In this document: one piece after another, positions 15,419 to 24,211 of the stretch | Layout of the letters: every line of letters starts with the position of its first letter | How positions within the stretch are numbered: the stretch's first letter is position 1 | Assembly (NCBI GenBank): GCA_016342355.1 | Contig: JAEINP010000011.1 | Span: 49,328 to 113,327, forward strand | Direction of reading: 5' to 3' | Length of the DNA: 64,000 bases | DNA from: Desulfatibacillum sp. | GTDB lineage: Bacteria; Desulfobacterota; Desulfobacteria; Desulfobacterales; Desulfatibacillaceae | Position numbers and translations under genes: made by a program | Notes under the pieces: model-generated | Database searches by the model: none | What the model was told of the DNA's origin: nothing | The model's input: the letters and a program-made list of their open reading frames with translations, nothing else

Positions 15419-16432
15419 CTATTTTCCCTTATTTGTCTTATCGTTACTTGCAGCATAGTTGAGGTGAGCCCATTGATCGGTGAAATAGGCATTGCCTCGC
15501 CTGAAGATCACGACTTCCTTTTCTGGGGCAGAGGCCTCCTTTACATTCTTATGTGGTTGTGACTCTTTATACTGCTCAGAATCACTTATAGGTTTAAAAA
15601 TATTCATCAAAATAACACGCCATATTGCGACTATGAGAATAAGTAAACAACTTACCAAAGCAATGAAAAAAATGATGGAGGGGAATTTTGCACTCTCATA
15701 GCCCCCAGCAAACCAATAAGGCCCTTTGGAAACAAGTTTGATAATCCATCTGAATAAGCAAACATGAAGACTGACTGCTATAATTGATATTTTTCCCCAC
15801 CATGCAAAACTCGTGGGTCGCGATCCCTCAACCAACTTTTCAATTTCCTTTAATACTCCTTCTGCGGGGTAACCACCCTCAGACAGATTACGAAACAAGG
15901 CTCTAATCTTGGAGATTCTTTCAGATTGGACCGTGATCGCAAGGGTAAGAAAGTATGATTTATCATCAAATTTAATCTGAAACCAATAGAAACGATTTAA
16001 TGAATGCCCTTTAGCGCCAATCCAATGAAAATATGCCTGCCTTTTTTCCATAACTACTATTTCAGGTTCGGATGATTCTTCACTTTTCAGGATTAGGGTT
16101 AAATGGTGATCATCGTAATCTAAAAGAGCATGGCGGGACTCGTTCGATTGGCTGAACTCACTTCCACTCTTAATGAATACGTTTTGAGCCAGGGGAGATA
16201 GGGTTTTTCCACAATTTTCTCTCAAAGACCGAAATGTTCCAGCTTCGCCCGTTAACGCCATCAGCAGCCAAATAGTAAATACAATTAAACCGCTTCCTAA
16301 GCACGATATAGACCAAAATGCAGCCGTTTTATTTCCTACAAATCCCAAACCATTGCCCCAGGCAATAATGCATCCTGAAAGAAATAAAAGTATGAACAGT
16401 ACCAAAACTTTATTCATTTTTGCCTTTTTCAT
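15419..16432 (-). CDS. Membrane protein of unknown function, AT-rich
   Basis: 337 residues with hydrophobic segments at about 8-27, 38-60, 210-232 and 250-274; residues 70-205 between the pairs form a soluble, beta-rich domain ('DDHHLTLILKS', 'PEIVVMEKRQAYFHW', 'RFYWFQIKFDDKSYFLTLA'). The C-terminal 60 residues are polar ('KEASAPEKEVVIFRRG'). The topology is that of a two-hairpin inner-membrane protein with a central sensory-like domain. I know no family. Its base composition is clearly more AT-rich than the flanking genes and it lies between a Fic remnant and a transposase remnant, so it is probably horizontally acquired cargo. The ATG at 16432 follows GAAGGAATG; an ATG five codons later is also possible. 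Confidence 0.65.
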   Translation of the reverse strand: MKKAKMNKVLVLFILLFLSGCIIAWGNGLGFVGNKTAAFWSISCLGSGLIVFTIWLLMALTGEAGTFRSLRENCGKTLSPLAQNVFIKSGSEFSQSNESRHALLDYDDHHLTLILKSEESSEPEIVVMEKRQAYFHWIGAKGHSLNRFYWFQIKFDDKSYFLTLAITVQSERISKIRALFRNLSEGGYPAEGVLKEIEKLVEGSRPTSFAWWGKISIIAVSLHVCLFRWIIKLVSKGPYWFAGGYESAKFPSIIFFIALVSCLLILIVAIWRVILMNIFKPISDSEQYKESQPHKNVKEASAPEKEVVIFRRGNAYFTDQWAHLNYAASNDKTNKGK

Positions 16433-17315
16433 ATCAAATTCATTCCTTCAGAATTCAAATTCTGGGGACGCAGACTCATTTGCGCAGGCCCCCTATTCGC
16501 TTATTGGCATTGCTTGAATATATAAAGCAGGGCGCTTCCGGAATTCAAAGTATTTACCTCTTTTCATCGTGCCATATCTGCCAAAATTCAGTGCAGGGAA
16601 TTCTTGGAAACGCCCGTGCATAATTGACTAACTGTTCCTTCGATGTCTATGGCTGACGGTTTCAGGCATCCAAGGCATATCGGTTTTGCCGGGCAATCCG
16701 TTATCCACGGTGCGCGCTACACCAGAAACAGGCATTGAGAATTCACGGGCCAAGTCAGCCCGGGAAAGTTCCAGTTTTCTTATTTCCCAGCACTTAAGCA
16801 GGGAAGTTCCGCTGATTTGCCTGAATCCCACCCATGCCCGAATACTAAAACAGCCTCTGATTACACCATACGATAACTTGCAAAAAACCATTATTAAGTC
16901 TATTTGAACGATATTTATCACACTTTAGTTTTGGAGACCAGAAAATTTCTGTGTATTTCAGGAGGGCGCACGCAACACTCATTTGATGACCCGGCAAGAA
17001 GTCCAAAAAAGCCGCATTTCCCCAACATAAACCTTGACATTTAATGGATGCTATTTTCTCACAAATGTCTTTTGCCGCATTACCCCAAAAGGCCGTCGGG
17101 CGCGATGGATTGCAGATGTTTCCCATGCGCAATGTGATGAATTATTGGTTGGTCTGGCGACTTCCTCCCCGCCCCTCCTGGAAGCCATGTTGGGTCTTTT
17201 GCGCTTGGTTCCGGTGATTTCCGCAAATGAATCCGAATAGTTTCCGGCTTCCCATATTGTTCCAATCCGTTTTCGCCCACCCGCTCGGGCGCCTTCCGCC
17301 AAGGCCAATCCTCCG
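16433..17315. other. Gene-poor region with transposase debris
   Basis: Contains the transposase remnant described separately and, at 16457-16470, AAATTCTGGGGACG, a word typical of the edge of REP-associated transposase units. From about 17030 to 17300 the base composition returns to that of the chromosome but no frame gives a recognisable protein. Confidence 0.5.
16628..16921 (-). pseudogene. Remnant of a REP-associated tyrosine transposase (Y1/RAYT), C-terminal part
   Basis: The minus-strand frame contains 'LLKCWEIRKLELSRADLAR' then 'EFSMPVSGVARTVDNG'. This matches the C-terminal helix-turn-helix of Y1-type REP-associated transposases of deltaproteobacteria, which read roughly 'CYWAvReLglSmteLArrlgiSvpaVskaVeRG'. 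The catalytic HUH motif and Tyr are not found upstream, so the element is dead. It fits the REP-like palindromes at 4.9-5.1 kb, which such enzymes mobilise. Similarity was judged by eye. Confidence 0.5.
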
Positions 17316-17852
17316 TTAACAGGGGGTCAAATCAAGCCAGATTTTCAGCAGGGCCTTTTTCCACCTTGGGTGCTCAAAGGCCATGCCCCGCCACGTCTCG
17401 CCTTCCGCCACATTGATTTCCAGCACCTGCCAGGCCCTGGCGTAGTCAAAGGCCTTCCAGAGGGTTCCGGCCTGATACAGGTAACGGCAACTGCCTGAGC
17501 GCAGCAATCCCTCAAAACCTTTTTCAAAATCAAATTGTTTCCAATGGGCGCCGGCGTAAAACAGGTATTGGGCGTCCCCAAGGACAAGGAGGGCGTCCAG
17601 GGCTTTGGCGAAGTCAATAATCTTCCATTCCAGGCCTGCATGATAAATGTACTTGGCGCTCTTCAAATGGACAAGAGTCTCAAATCCTATGAGATAATCA
17701 AAGACTGGCCATGTGCGTCCAGCCCGAAAAATAGTTTCCGCATCTTTCAATGTAATGAGTTGCTCCAGGCCTTCTTCATAGTGGAAGTTACTGTCTTTGA
17801 CTCCCTGTTCATACAGGAGCAGAGCTTTTTCTTTGTTGGAATATTTGGTCAT
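17316..17852 (-). CDS. Protein built of four tandem 28-residue repeats, coupled to MoxR/VWA genes
   Basis: 178 residues. Residues 25-136 are four exact-length 28-residue units: 25-52, 53-80, 81-108, 109-136, with a partial fifth ('YARAWQVL'). Consensus per unit: aromatic-x2-G/A-L/F-E/D-x-L-x4-x-x-A-x-Y/T-I/L-F/Y-x-A-G-x2-W-x3-D, for example 'IFRAGRTWPVFD', 'IYHAGLEWKIID', 'LFYAGAHWKQFD', 'LYQAGTLWKAFD'. This suggests a helical solenoid with a conserved A-G...W-x3-D corner. I do not know the family. The ATG overlaps the stop of the VWA protein as ATGA, so the two are translationally coupled; the longer upstream frame inside the VWA gene is not used. It is probably a binding or adaptor partner for the MoxR-VWA pair. 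Confidence 0.75.
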   Translation of the reverse strand: MTKYSNKEKALLLYEQGVKDSNFHYEEGLEQLITLKDAETIFRAGRTWPVFDYLIGFETLVHLKSAKYIYHAGLEWKIIDFAKALDALLVLGDAQYLFYAGAHWKQFDFEKGFEGLLRSGSCRYLYQAGTLWKAFDYARAWQVLEINVAEGETWRGMAFEHPRWKKALLKIWLDLTPC

Positions 17853-19225
17853 ATCGCTTCGTCCATGCAAACGACCTTCCCAAAAGGCGGTTGAAACCGT
17901 CCGGCCTGCTTGGATGAAATGGCCCACAGGGTGGGGCCGTAGGGTTTCAGGGCCTTGAGGTCATAAATAAAACCGTCTGTCATGACGATCAGGGCCTCTT
18001 TATGCCCCTTGAGATAGGCATTGAACAGGGGCGCAAAAAGGGTCGTCCCCCGGTTGCCTGAACGGATATGCCGCCAATCCCCCTTTTTGTAAAAATAGGG
18101 GCGCTTGCTTTTGGAGGCTTTAAACACGTCCCCGTGTTTTTCCGGCACAAAAAGGTCCTGGTCGATGCACAGGAGATTGATGCGGAATTCCGGAGCCAGG
18201 TCCTCAATGACGCCAAAGGCCTGTTCCATTTCTTCGGGATGGGCGGCCATGGACCCGGAAACATCCACCACCACGGTGATGAGAGGCATGTAGGTATAAC
18301 GCCTTCCCGGAGCATAAATACCCGAGGCGAAATAGCGCCGGTTGAACCGGGAGCATGCGTATTCCCATTGTTCCCTGGGGCGGGTGTAATCCATGATGGT
18401 GCGAATTTCCCGTTTCCAGGCAGGCGGTTTGATCTTTTTAGGCGCATTAATGAGGCTGGATACATCCTGGAAAGCCCTTTCCCCGGCGCACTCCCCGCCC
18501 TGCAGGATAAAACGGATAATCCTCTTGGCCCCTGCGTCCGCCTGTTCGTTAACCTGGCTGTCCCCGGTAAGGTGGACTCCGGTGGGCAGGGCTTTCCCCG
18601 CCTGGTCCATGAGCGCCAATCCTTCAACGGACTCGGGTGAGCCCGTCCGGTTTCCCATGGCTTGCCAGGAGTTTTCATCCAAGCCGGGCACGCCGGGTTC
18701 TTGCTCCCGGCGGCTGGTGTCCGGAAAGGCGGACCGGGAGTTCAGCCAGGCATAAACCTCCTCCCAGGTGATTTCGGCCAGGGCTTGTCGCCCCTTCTCC
18801 CTGACAAGGGATTGGGGGATCATGGGCAGCCCGGGCGGCAATTCCAACTCCGGGGTCTGGTGGCGGCCTGTGCGGGAAAAAAAGGTTTTCCGGTTATCCC
18901 ACAAATAGGAATTGATCACCATGTCCTGAGCCAGATTCTGGAGGGCCAGGTTTCTACCCGGAATGAGGCGATGCTCGTGGTTGAGAATCACATGGAACAT
19001 TTCGTGAAGCAATAATCCGATCAGGTGGTCAGGGCTGGTTTGCAGGACAAAGGAGGAGTTGTAAAAAAGGGTCAACCTGCGCCGGAATACGGTCAGGGCC
19101 AGGGTAGGCAGGTCTTCATTGGCGACAAAGCTCACGGACTGAAAAAAAAAGGAGGCGAAACGGCTTTGGTTCCATAGCCTTGAAAGGGCGAGGTCCCACA
19201 CGGCAGAGGCGTCATCGCCGCTCAT
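17849..19225 (-). CDS. VWA-like metallopeptidase-type protein (COG3864/DUF2201), MoxR partner
   Basis: 458 residues. The N-terminal half has a zincin-type motif 'LLLHEMFHVILNH' (H74, E75, H78) in the context typical of 'predicted metal-dependent peptidases' joined to a VWA-like domain. Residues about 310-455 are the VWA-like part, with a MIDAS sequence 'VVVDVSGSMAAH' and 'ALIVMTDGFIYDL'. The middle is a variable linker. Proteins of this pair type work with MoxR-family AAA ATPases in maturation or quality control of complexes; the client here is unknown. The start overlaps the stop of the MoxR gene by ATGA, and its own stop overlaps the start of the 28-residue-repeat gene in the same way: a tight three-gene operon. 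Confidence 0.85.
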   Translation of the reverse strand: MSGDDASAVWDLALSRLWNQSRFASFFFQSVSFVANEDLPTLALTVFRRRLTLFYNSSFVLQTSPDHLIGLLLHEMFHVILNHEHRLIPGRNLALQNLAQDMVINSYLWDNRKTFFSRTGRHQTPELELPPGLPMIPQSLVREKGRQALAEITWEEVYAWLNSRSAFPDTSRREQEPGVPGLDENSWQAMGNRTGSPESVEGLALMDQAGKALPTGVHLTGDSQVNEQADAGAKRIIRFILQGGECAGERAFQDVSSLINAPKKIKPPAWKREIRTIMDYTRPREQWEYACSRFNRRYFASGIYAPGRRYTYMPLITVVVDVSGSMAAHPEEMEQAFGVIEDLAPEFRINLLCIDQDLFVPEKHGDVFKASKSKRPYFYKKGDWRHIRSGNRGTTLFAPLFNAYLKGHKEALIVMTDGFIYDLKALKPYGPTLWAISSKQAGRFQPPFGKVVCMDEAI

Positions 19226-20382
19226 GATTCCTCCAGCAGGTCCCTTATTTTGTCCCTGACGCCGCCAGCGGTTTCAGAATCCATAAGCTCCAGGGCCCGG
19301 GGAATTTGGGTGAACAGGGCGCATTGCTTTATCAGAAGATAAAAAAAGGACAGGCGCATGTCGGCGCGTGTCCGGGATAAAAATTTAAGAGTATTGGCCA
19401 GCATTTCCAAAAGGGCCAAGTCCGGCTTGCCTTCCGCCGCAAGATTTCTTTCCCGTAGGGTTCCCAGTGCACCGGAAAGGCCCCACAACAGGTCTTCCTG
19501 GCTCACAAGACCCCGCGCCAGGAGGTCCAGTTTATCCTGGATGCCGTCCAGGATGTCCCGGGATGTCAATTCCCGGGGAGCGGTTAGTTGAAGGATGAAA
19601 TCGCTGCACGCAATTTTGCCCACCAGGGCTGTGATCATTTTCTCCAGGGGAGTGCTGGAACCCGAATCCAGGTAGTTGAGCAAGTCCTCTTCAGTACGCA
19701 GATTGTGGGAAAGATGCAGGGCCTGGGAAACCTGGTGCCACCCCCGGGGATTGGGATGGATGTTTTCCTCGTCCCAGAGTTTATCGGGGAAGCTGGCGAT
19801 ATACCGGACAATGGACGGATGAATGCCCTCGGTTCCGGCCCATTGCAACCAGTTTTGAGCGTCCGGCCTCAGGTGAAAAATCGCCAGCCGGCCGTCCAGG
19901 GCCGAATCGTCAAAATCCGTAATCGCCGTGCTGTCTTCCTCCCCCAGGTTTCCGGCCAGGACCACAAAGGTTTTGTCGGGAAGTTGGTGTTCTCCGCAAA
20001 CGCCTTCGGTGATGATCTGGAACAGGGTTTGGATTACCGTGGGGTGGGCGCGATTGGCTTCGTCCAGAAACCACAGGATACCGTCAGAACCCTCGGGAAC
20101 CTCCGGGGGCGGGATGAATCCCGGCCTGTAATAGAGCATGCGGCGGGAGTCGTGGTCCGGCACGGGGTAACCGCCCAGGTCGATGTTTTCCTTGAAGGCC
20201 AGACGGGTGTCGATAAACAGGAAATTCTTTTTGCGGGCGGTCTGGCGAACAAGGTCGGATTTACCGATCCCGGGATGCCCCACGATCTTCACCGCATAAT
20301 TGATGGTGGAATCCGCCTCCAGGTATCGCTCCAGGATCTCCTGAAGCTCCGGAACGGTAACGCCCACGGGTTCTTTGCGCAT
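19222..20382 (-). CDS. MoxR-type AAA+ ATPase
   Basis: About 386 residues from MRKEPVGVTV. Walker A 'GHPGIGKSD', Walker B 'ILWFLDEANRA' (D-E), sensor 1 'FVVLAGNLGEED', arginine-containing 'DDSALDGRLAIFHL' and sensor 2 'NPRGWHQVSQAL' are in order. MoxR-like ATPases remodel protein complexes together with VWA proteins, and the next gene encodes exactly such a partner. An upstream in-frame ATG at 20436 lies inside the terminator of the preceding gene, so the ATG at 20382 is preferred; its ribosome-binding site (CAAAGGC) is weak. The C-terminal ~120 residues are helical. Confidence 0.87.
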   Translation of the reverse strand: MRKEPVGVTVPELQEILERYLEADSTINYAVKIVGHPGIGKSDLVRQTARKKNFLFIDTRLAFKENIDLGGYPVPDHDSRRMLYYRPGFIPPPEVPEGSDGILWFLDEANRAHPTVIQTLFQIITEGVCGEHQLPDKTFVVLAGNLGEEDSTAITDFDDSALDGRLAIFHLRPDAQNWLQWAGTEGIHPSIVRYIASFPDKLWDEENIHPNPRGWHQVSQALHLSHNLRTEEDLLNYLDSGSSTPLEKMITALVGKIACSDFILQLTAPRELTSRDILDGIQDKLDLLARGLVSQEDLLWGLSGALGTLRERNLAAEGKPDLALLEMLANTLKFLSRTRADMRLSFFYLLIKQCALFTQIPRALELMDSETAGGVRDKIRDLLEES

Positions 20383-20398
20383 AGGTCTTTGCCTTTGG

Positions 20399-20433
20399 GA
20401 AAAAACAAGGCGGGGGCAAAGGCCCCCGCCTTG
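20399..20433 (-). terminator. Rho-independent terminator of the acyl-CoA dehydrogenase gene
   Basis: On the minus strand: CAAGGCGGGGGC, loop CTTT, GCCCCCGCCTTG, then six T. Perfect 12-bp GC-rich stem, 24 bases after the stop codon. It separates this gene from the MoxR operon downstream. Confidence 0.92.
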
Positions 20434-20457
20434 CATAATGCTTGCTCAAACCATGAT

Positions 20458-22164
20458 TTAGGGATTCATGGTGTAGGCGTCAATCAGGGAATAGACATCC
20501 TTTTCAAGCACCCTGGCGAACTTGTCGTTGTCCACCACGGGGCTCTTGATGCACTTGAGGATGGCGTCTTTCTGCGCCTGGGTGGACGTGGGTTTGCCGT
20601 TGATGGACAGGGCGTACTGGGAGAAATCCCGCACATACACGTCAAACATTTCGTCCAGGAGATCGTCGTCCACGCCTTCTATCTTGGCGCTTTCAATGAT
20701 GAGCTGTCCATAGGCCACCAGGGTGAATATTTCGCCCACCGCCAGGAGAAAGTCGAAATCGTTGAGCATCTGCTTGCCCAATTCCATACCCGACAGCATG
20801 AGCCATTCCGCAAAGGCCTGGATCTGTTCCTTGAAGATGTTCACATTGGGCAGATCCACACTGTTGTATGTCACATTGTAATCGTGGAACTGGATCTTGC
20901 CGTAGCCGCGGGTGGGTCCCTGGGCAAAAAGGTGGTCGTCGTTGCGATTGTCCGTGATCCTGCCCACTTCCGGGTATTCCTTGGGGTTGAAGAAATAATT
21001 GGGCAGGAGCTTGGCGATAAGGGCCATGTTCACGTGACGGGTGCCTTCCAGCTTGGGAAAGCCCTTGAGTTCCATCACGGCCTGGGAGAAATAATTATCC
21101 TTTTCAAAGCCCTTGGCGGCGATGATGTCCCACAGCATTTCGTGGACCTCTTCGCCCTGGATGGCGACCTTCATCTTCATGATGGGATTGTACAGCATGT
21201 ACCGTTTGTCGTCCGGGCTTGCGGCCCGCATGTAGTCCGTGGCGCGCAGTCCAAAGAGTTTCATGCCCGCCAGACGGCAGTAGGAGTCCAGGAAAAGCCT
21301 CTTAACATGGGGAAAATCGGTGACGAACTTGCCGTAAACATTACGGTGTGCGGCGTGGTTCAGGGCCTCGTAAAAGGAATGGGTGACAATGCCTGTAGCG
21401 CCGGAGCCAATATTGAACTTGCAGATATTGATGGTGTTGAGCATGTCATCCCAGGCTTTTTGACCTTTGGTGGTGATGTCCGCATCCGTGATGGGATAAT
21501 CGTGCAGGATGAATTCAGACACATAGTTTTGGGCGTAGATCACGTTCTTGACGCATTCGTATTTTTCGTGGGCGGAGTCCACCACAAAAAACACATACTC
21601 GTCCGTATCGGCCATTTTGGCGAAGACCGTGACTGTGGAGGCCTTGTTGCCATTGCCGATGTAATACTTGGAGCCGCGGGCAAGGTAGGTGCCGTCTTCC
21701 TGGGGATAGAGCTTCATTTCCGAGGAATAAATGTCGGCGCCGTGCTCTTTTTCAGACAGGCCAAAGGCGCACAGGGGATTTTCCCGCAGGGTTTCCACAG
21801 CCTTGTGCTTCAACTCCTCGTTGTCGCCCAAAAAGACAGGGTCCAGCCCCAGAGTGGAAACATGGTAGGTGTACCAATAGGCGGTGCCGTAAAATCCGCA
21901 GATTTCCGAGAACTCGTACATCCGGTAGGTGCTGTAATATTGGTCGTCGCTGCCGTATCCCTTGGGGAGGAACAGGGTTTCAAAAATTCCTTCCTTTTTT
22001 ATGAACTCGGTAAAATCGTCTGTGAATTTAGCGGCATAGGTATCTTCCTTCATTTTCGCCATGCCCTTGTTTTCAAACCATTCAATGGTCTTGAGCATGA
22101 TTTCCTTGGACCGCTCATCGGGATAGTTCCGGTCCTGATAGTTTTTGGGATTCAGTAAAAGCAT
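20458..22164 (-). CDS. Acyl-CoA dehydrogenase, long C-terminally extended type
   Basis: 568 residues. The order is acyl-CoA dehydrogenase-like: helical N-terminus ('FTEFIKKEGIF', 'LFLPKGYGSDDQYYSTYRMY'), central beta domain with the flavin/substrate motif 'CAFGLSEKEHGADIYSS' and 'GSKYYIGNGNKASTVTVFAK', then the C-terminal helical domain ('WDDMLNTINICKFNIGSGATG') with an extra ~120-residue tail that ordinary 380-residue enzymes lack. Catalyses FAD-dependent desaturation of acyl-CoA thioesters and passes electrons to ETF. The start is fixed by AAGGAG 6 nt before ATG; upstream extensions of the frame are not used. Single gene with its own terminator. Chain-length specificity is not readable. Confidence 0.88.
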   Translation of the reverse strand: MLLLNPKNYQDRNYPDERSKEIMLKTIEWFENKGMAKMKEDTYAAKFTDDFTEFIKKEGIFETLFLPKGYGSDDQYYSTYRMYEFSEICGFYGTAYWYTYHVSTLGLDPVFLGDNEELKHKAVETLRENPLCAFGLSEKEHGADIYSSEMKLYPQEDGTYLARGSKYYIGNGNKASTVTVFAKMADTDEYVFFVVDSAHEKYECVKNVIYAQNYVSEFILHDYPITDADITTKGQKAWDDMLNTINICKFNIGSGATGIVTHSFYEALNHAAHRNVYGKFVTDFPHVKRLFLDSYCRLAGMKLFGLRATDYMRAASPDDKRYMLYNPIMKMKVAIQGEEVHEMLWDIIAAKGFEKDNYFSQAVMELKGFPKLEGTRHVNMALIAKLLPNYFFNPKEYPEVGRITDNRNDDHLFAQGPTRGYGKIQFHDYNVTYNSVDLPNVNIFKEQIQAFAEWLMLSGMELGKQMLNDFDFLLAVGEIFTLVAYGQLIIESAKIEGVDDDLLDEMFDVYVRDFSQYALSINGKPTSTQAQKDAILKCIKSPVVDNDKFARVLEKDVYSLIDAYTMNP

Positions 22165-22459
22165 TCTCAACTCCTTTGGGTTATTGATGGATTTATGTAA
22201 ATGCAAAATTGTGTACACCCGTATAATAAAGAAGATACGGATTTTAGGCAAGTGTGTATATTGCTTTTCGCTGGGCATAGGCAGTTGGAAAGATCGCTCT
22301 GCCCGAGTGTGGCGTTGAGGATATAACCCCAAGGGGCTTCCTGTCCAGTGTTTGAAAGCCCCCGAGGACAAATGGGAGGATTTTATCATGCAGGGAATTG
22401 GAGGGGCGGACGGGGAGGTCCAGCCCCACAAGGCGAAAGAATATTAGATACGGTCTGTG

Positions 22460-24187
22460 CTATTGCACAGGCCCCCGTTCTTTGGCTTTTTCCGCAAGAC
22501 GGGCTTCCAATGCAGGGAGGCCTTTTCGCCAAGTGCTCACTTCCATAACTATACTCCCATTTTCCTGGAGGGCGGTTTTTCCTTTGCAGTTGACAATGTT
22601 CGGATCAGCGCCGTAATCCAGGAGAATCTGTGCAATCTCACCGGCTCGCGCTTCATGCAAAGGTGTGTCACCCCAGGCATCTTGAGCGTTGGGGTCCGCT
22701 CCATATTCCAGGAACAATTCCACGGCTCCAGGATTCTTAGTATTAGCCGCCTGATGTAATAATGTCCCGTATTTGTCGTCGGTATCAAAAACGACCTTGG
22801 GGGTCCTGGCTACCAATTCCCTTATTTTCTTCAAATCTCCTGGGTTTTTATCCCGTCTATTGGTGGCTCTATCATCGCAAGTCATATAGATTAAGTCTAA
22901 AATTTCCTCATAGTGCGTAGGGATGTAAGGCACTGGCCGCCCTAATTCTTTTAAAGCCTTTTCTATGGCTTCTCTTCTTAGATAACGCGCGCCGCACTCA
23001 TAAGGGGTTTCTCCCCATTGATTTTTTATGGCCGTGTCAGCTCCTTGCTTAAGCCAGTAATCTAACCACTCTCCACTCTTTTGTGTATGTTGACGTGGGA
23101 ATGAAGCGCACACATAATGAAACTTATTATCTCCATTTAGGTTCTGTGCGTTCACATCCGCCCCTTTCGTCACCAAGAACTCGGCCATTTTCCGAGTCTT
23201 GGCCATCATGAGGGGGGTGCCATGAGTAGTCCTTCCAATAATGGAATGCCTAGGGGGTGAACATGCTGGATCAAAGCCATTATCGCAAGGGTCATATTCG
23301 TGCTTAAGAGCGTTGATATCCGCTCCTCTGGAGAGCAGGAATGTGATCATGCCTTCATGATCCAACGTGTACTTTTCTCCTTTTTTTAAATTATGTTTTA
23401 CAATGTCAGGAATAAGGACAGTGCCCATAATGGGAGTATATCCATAGTCTGATCCCGCATTGACGTCGGCGCCGTTATCCAGTAGAAATTTGGCCACATC
23501 CAGATGGCACATGGTTGCGGCAATGTGAAGAGGGGTTTCCCCGAAGGAGTTCACATGGCGCACGGAACTATGGTCGGCATTTACATTGGCTTTAACCTGC
23601 TCCAGATCGCCGTCATAAGCAGCCTTGAAAACGCCTGATTCGAATTTTTCCACATTGGTTCTGATCGCGTCAGGAGCAGTACGCCTGATGAAGAGATGAA
23701 GAGGTTCAAAGTGTTTTCTGCTGCATGGAGCCGTTGTTTTTGCATGTATAGGAGGCAGGTCCTGTGTTGCCGTTTTATTTGTATCGGAAAGAGCCCGAGA
23801 TTGGGATTCGTCTGTTTCGTCCCCGTCCTGGCCCGATGAATCCAAAGGGGCAAGAGAAGGCAAGGAGTTCCCCAAGCCCCCTTTATAAGATCCGGTTTGG
23901 GAGGATCGTGAAATCAAATTTGTATTGCTGACGGCAAGCGGCTTAGCGGCTGTTTGAGCCGGGGCCAGGGCGGCTGCTTTTTCCGAGGATTCAATGCGTT
24001 CCACTTTGGACTTGGAGTAGGAAATCTCCCCACCAAAGCGGATACATTTTACCAGTATCCCTTCTTCCCAGGCCTGTTCCACTTCAATGTTTCTGCCATC
24101 TTTAAAAACAATCGTGTCAGATAGGGAAACAACCGGCAGCCAGGATGCCAGCAATAGGATTACAAACATTATTCTACAGCACTTCAT
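22460..24187 (-). CDS. Secreted ankyrin-repeat protein (paralogue 1)
   Basis: 575 residues. Signal peptide at 1-22 ('MFVILLLASWLPVVSLS'), then a short beta module 'DTIVFKDGRNIEVEQAWEEG' to 'SKSKVERIES' shared with the next gene, a Ser/Gln-rich linker to about 170, and ankyrin repeats from about 190 to 560 ('FGETPLHIAATMCHLDVAKF', 'YTPIMG', 'HGTPLMMAKTRK', 'YGTLLHQAANTKNPGAVELF', 'WGDTPLHEA', 'KGKTALQENG'). Ankyrin arrays are protein-binding scaffolds; here they should act in the periplasm or outside. It is 24 bases downstream of its paralogue on the same strand, so the two are probably cotranscribed. Confidence 0.85.
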   Translation of the reverse strand: MKCCRIMFVILLLASWLPVVSLSDTIVFKDGRNIEVEQAWEEGILVKCIRFGGEISYSKSKVERIESSEKAAALAPAQTAAKPLAVSNTNLISRSSQTGSYKGGLGNSLPSLAPLDSSGQDGDETDESQSRALSDTNKTATQDLPPIHAKTTAPCSRKHFEPLHLFIRRTAPDAIRTNVEKFESGVFKAAYDGDLEQVKANVNADHSSVRHVNSFGETPLHIAATMCHLDVAKFLLDNGADVNAGSDYGYTPIMGTVLIPDIVKHNLKKGEKYTLDHEGMITFLLSRGADINALKHEYDPCDNGFDPACSPPRHSIIGRTTHGTPLMMAKTRKMAEFLVTKGADVNAQNLNGDNKFHYVCASFPRQHTQKSGEWLDYWLKQGADTAIKNQWGETPYECGARYLRREAIEKALKELGRPVPYIPTHYEEILDLIYMTCDDRATNRRDKNPGDLKKIRELVARTPKVVFDTDDKYGTLLHQAANTKNPGAVELFLEYGADPNAQDAWGDTPLHEARAGEIAQILLDYGADPNIVNCKGKTALQENGSIVMEVSTWRKGLPALEARLAEKAKERGPVQ

Positions 24188-24211
24188 GAATAATTCTCCC
24201 CTTAAAACCCG

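Noticed and set aside
17051..17308. 85-codon minus-strand frame
   Set aside because: Arg/Gly/Ala-rich, no start signal and no motif; several overlapping frames of equal quality are present.
19588..22158. 856-codon plus-strand frame opposite the MoxR and acyl-CoA dehydrogenase genes
   Set aside because: Although very long, it crosses two well-supported genes and a terminator, has no domain, and its His/Val/Gly-rich composition mirrors the codons of the real genes.
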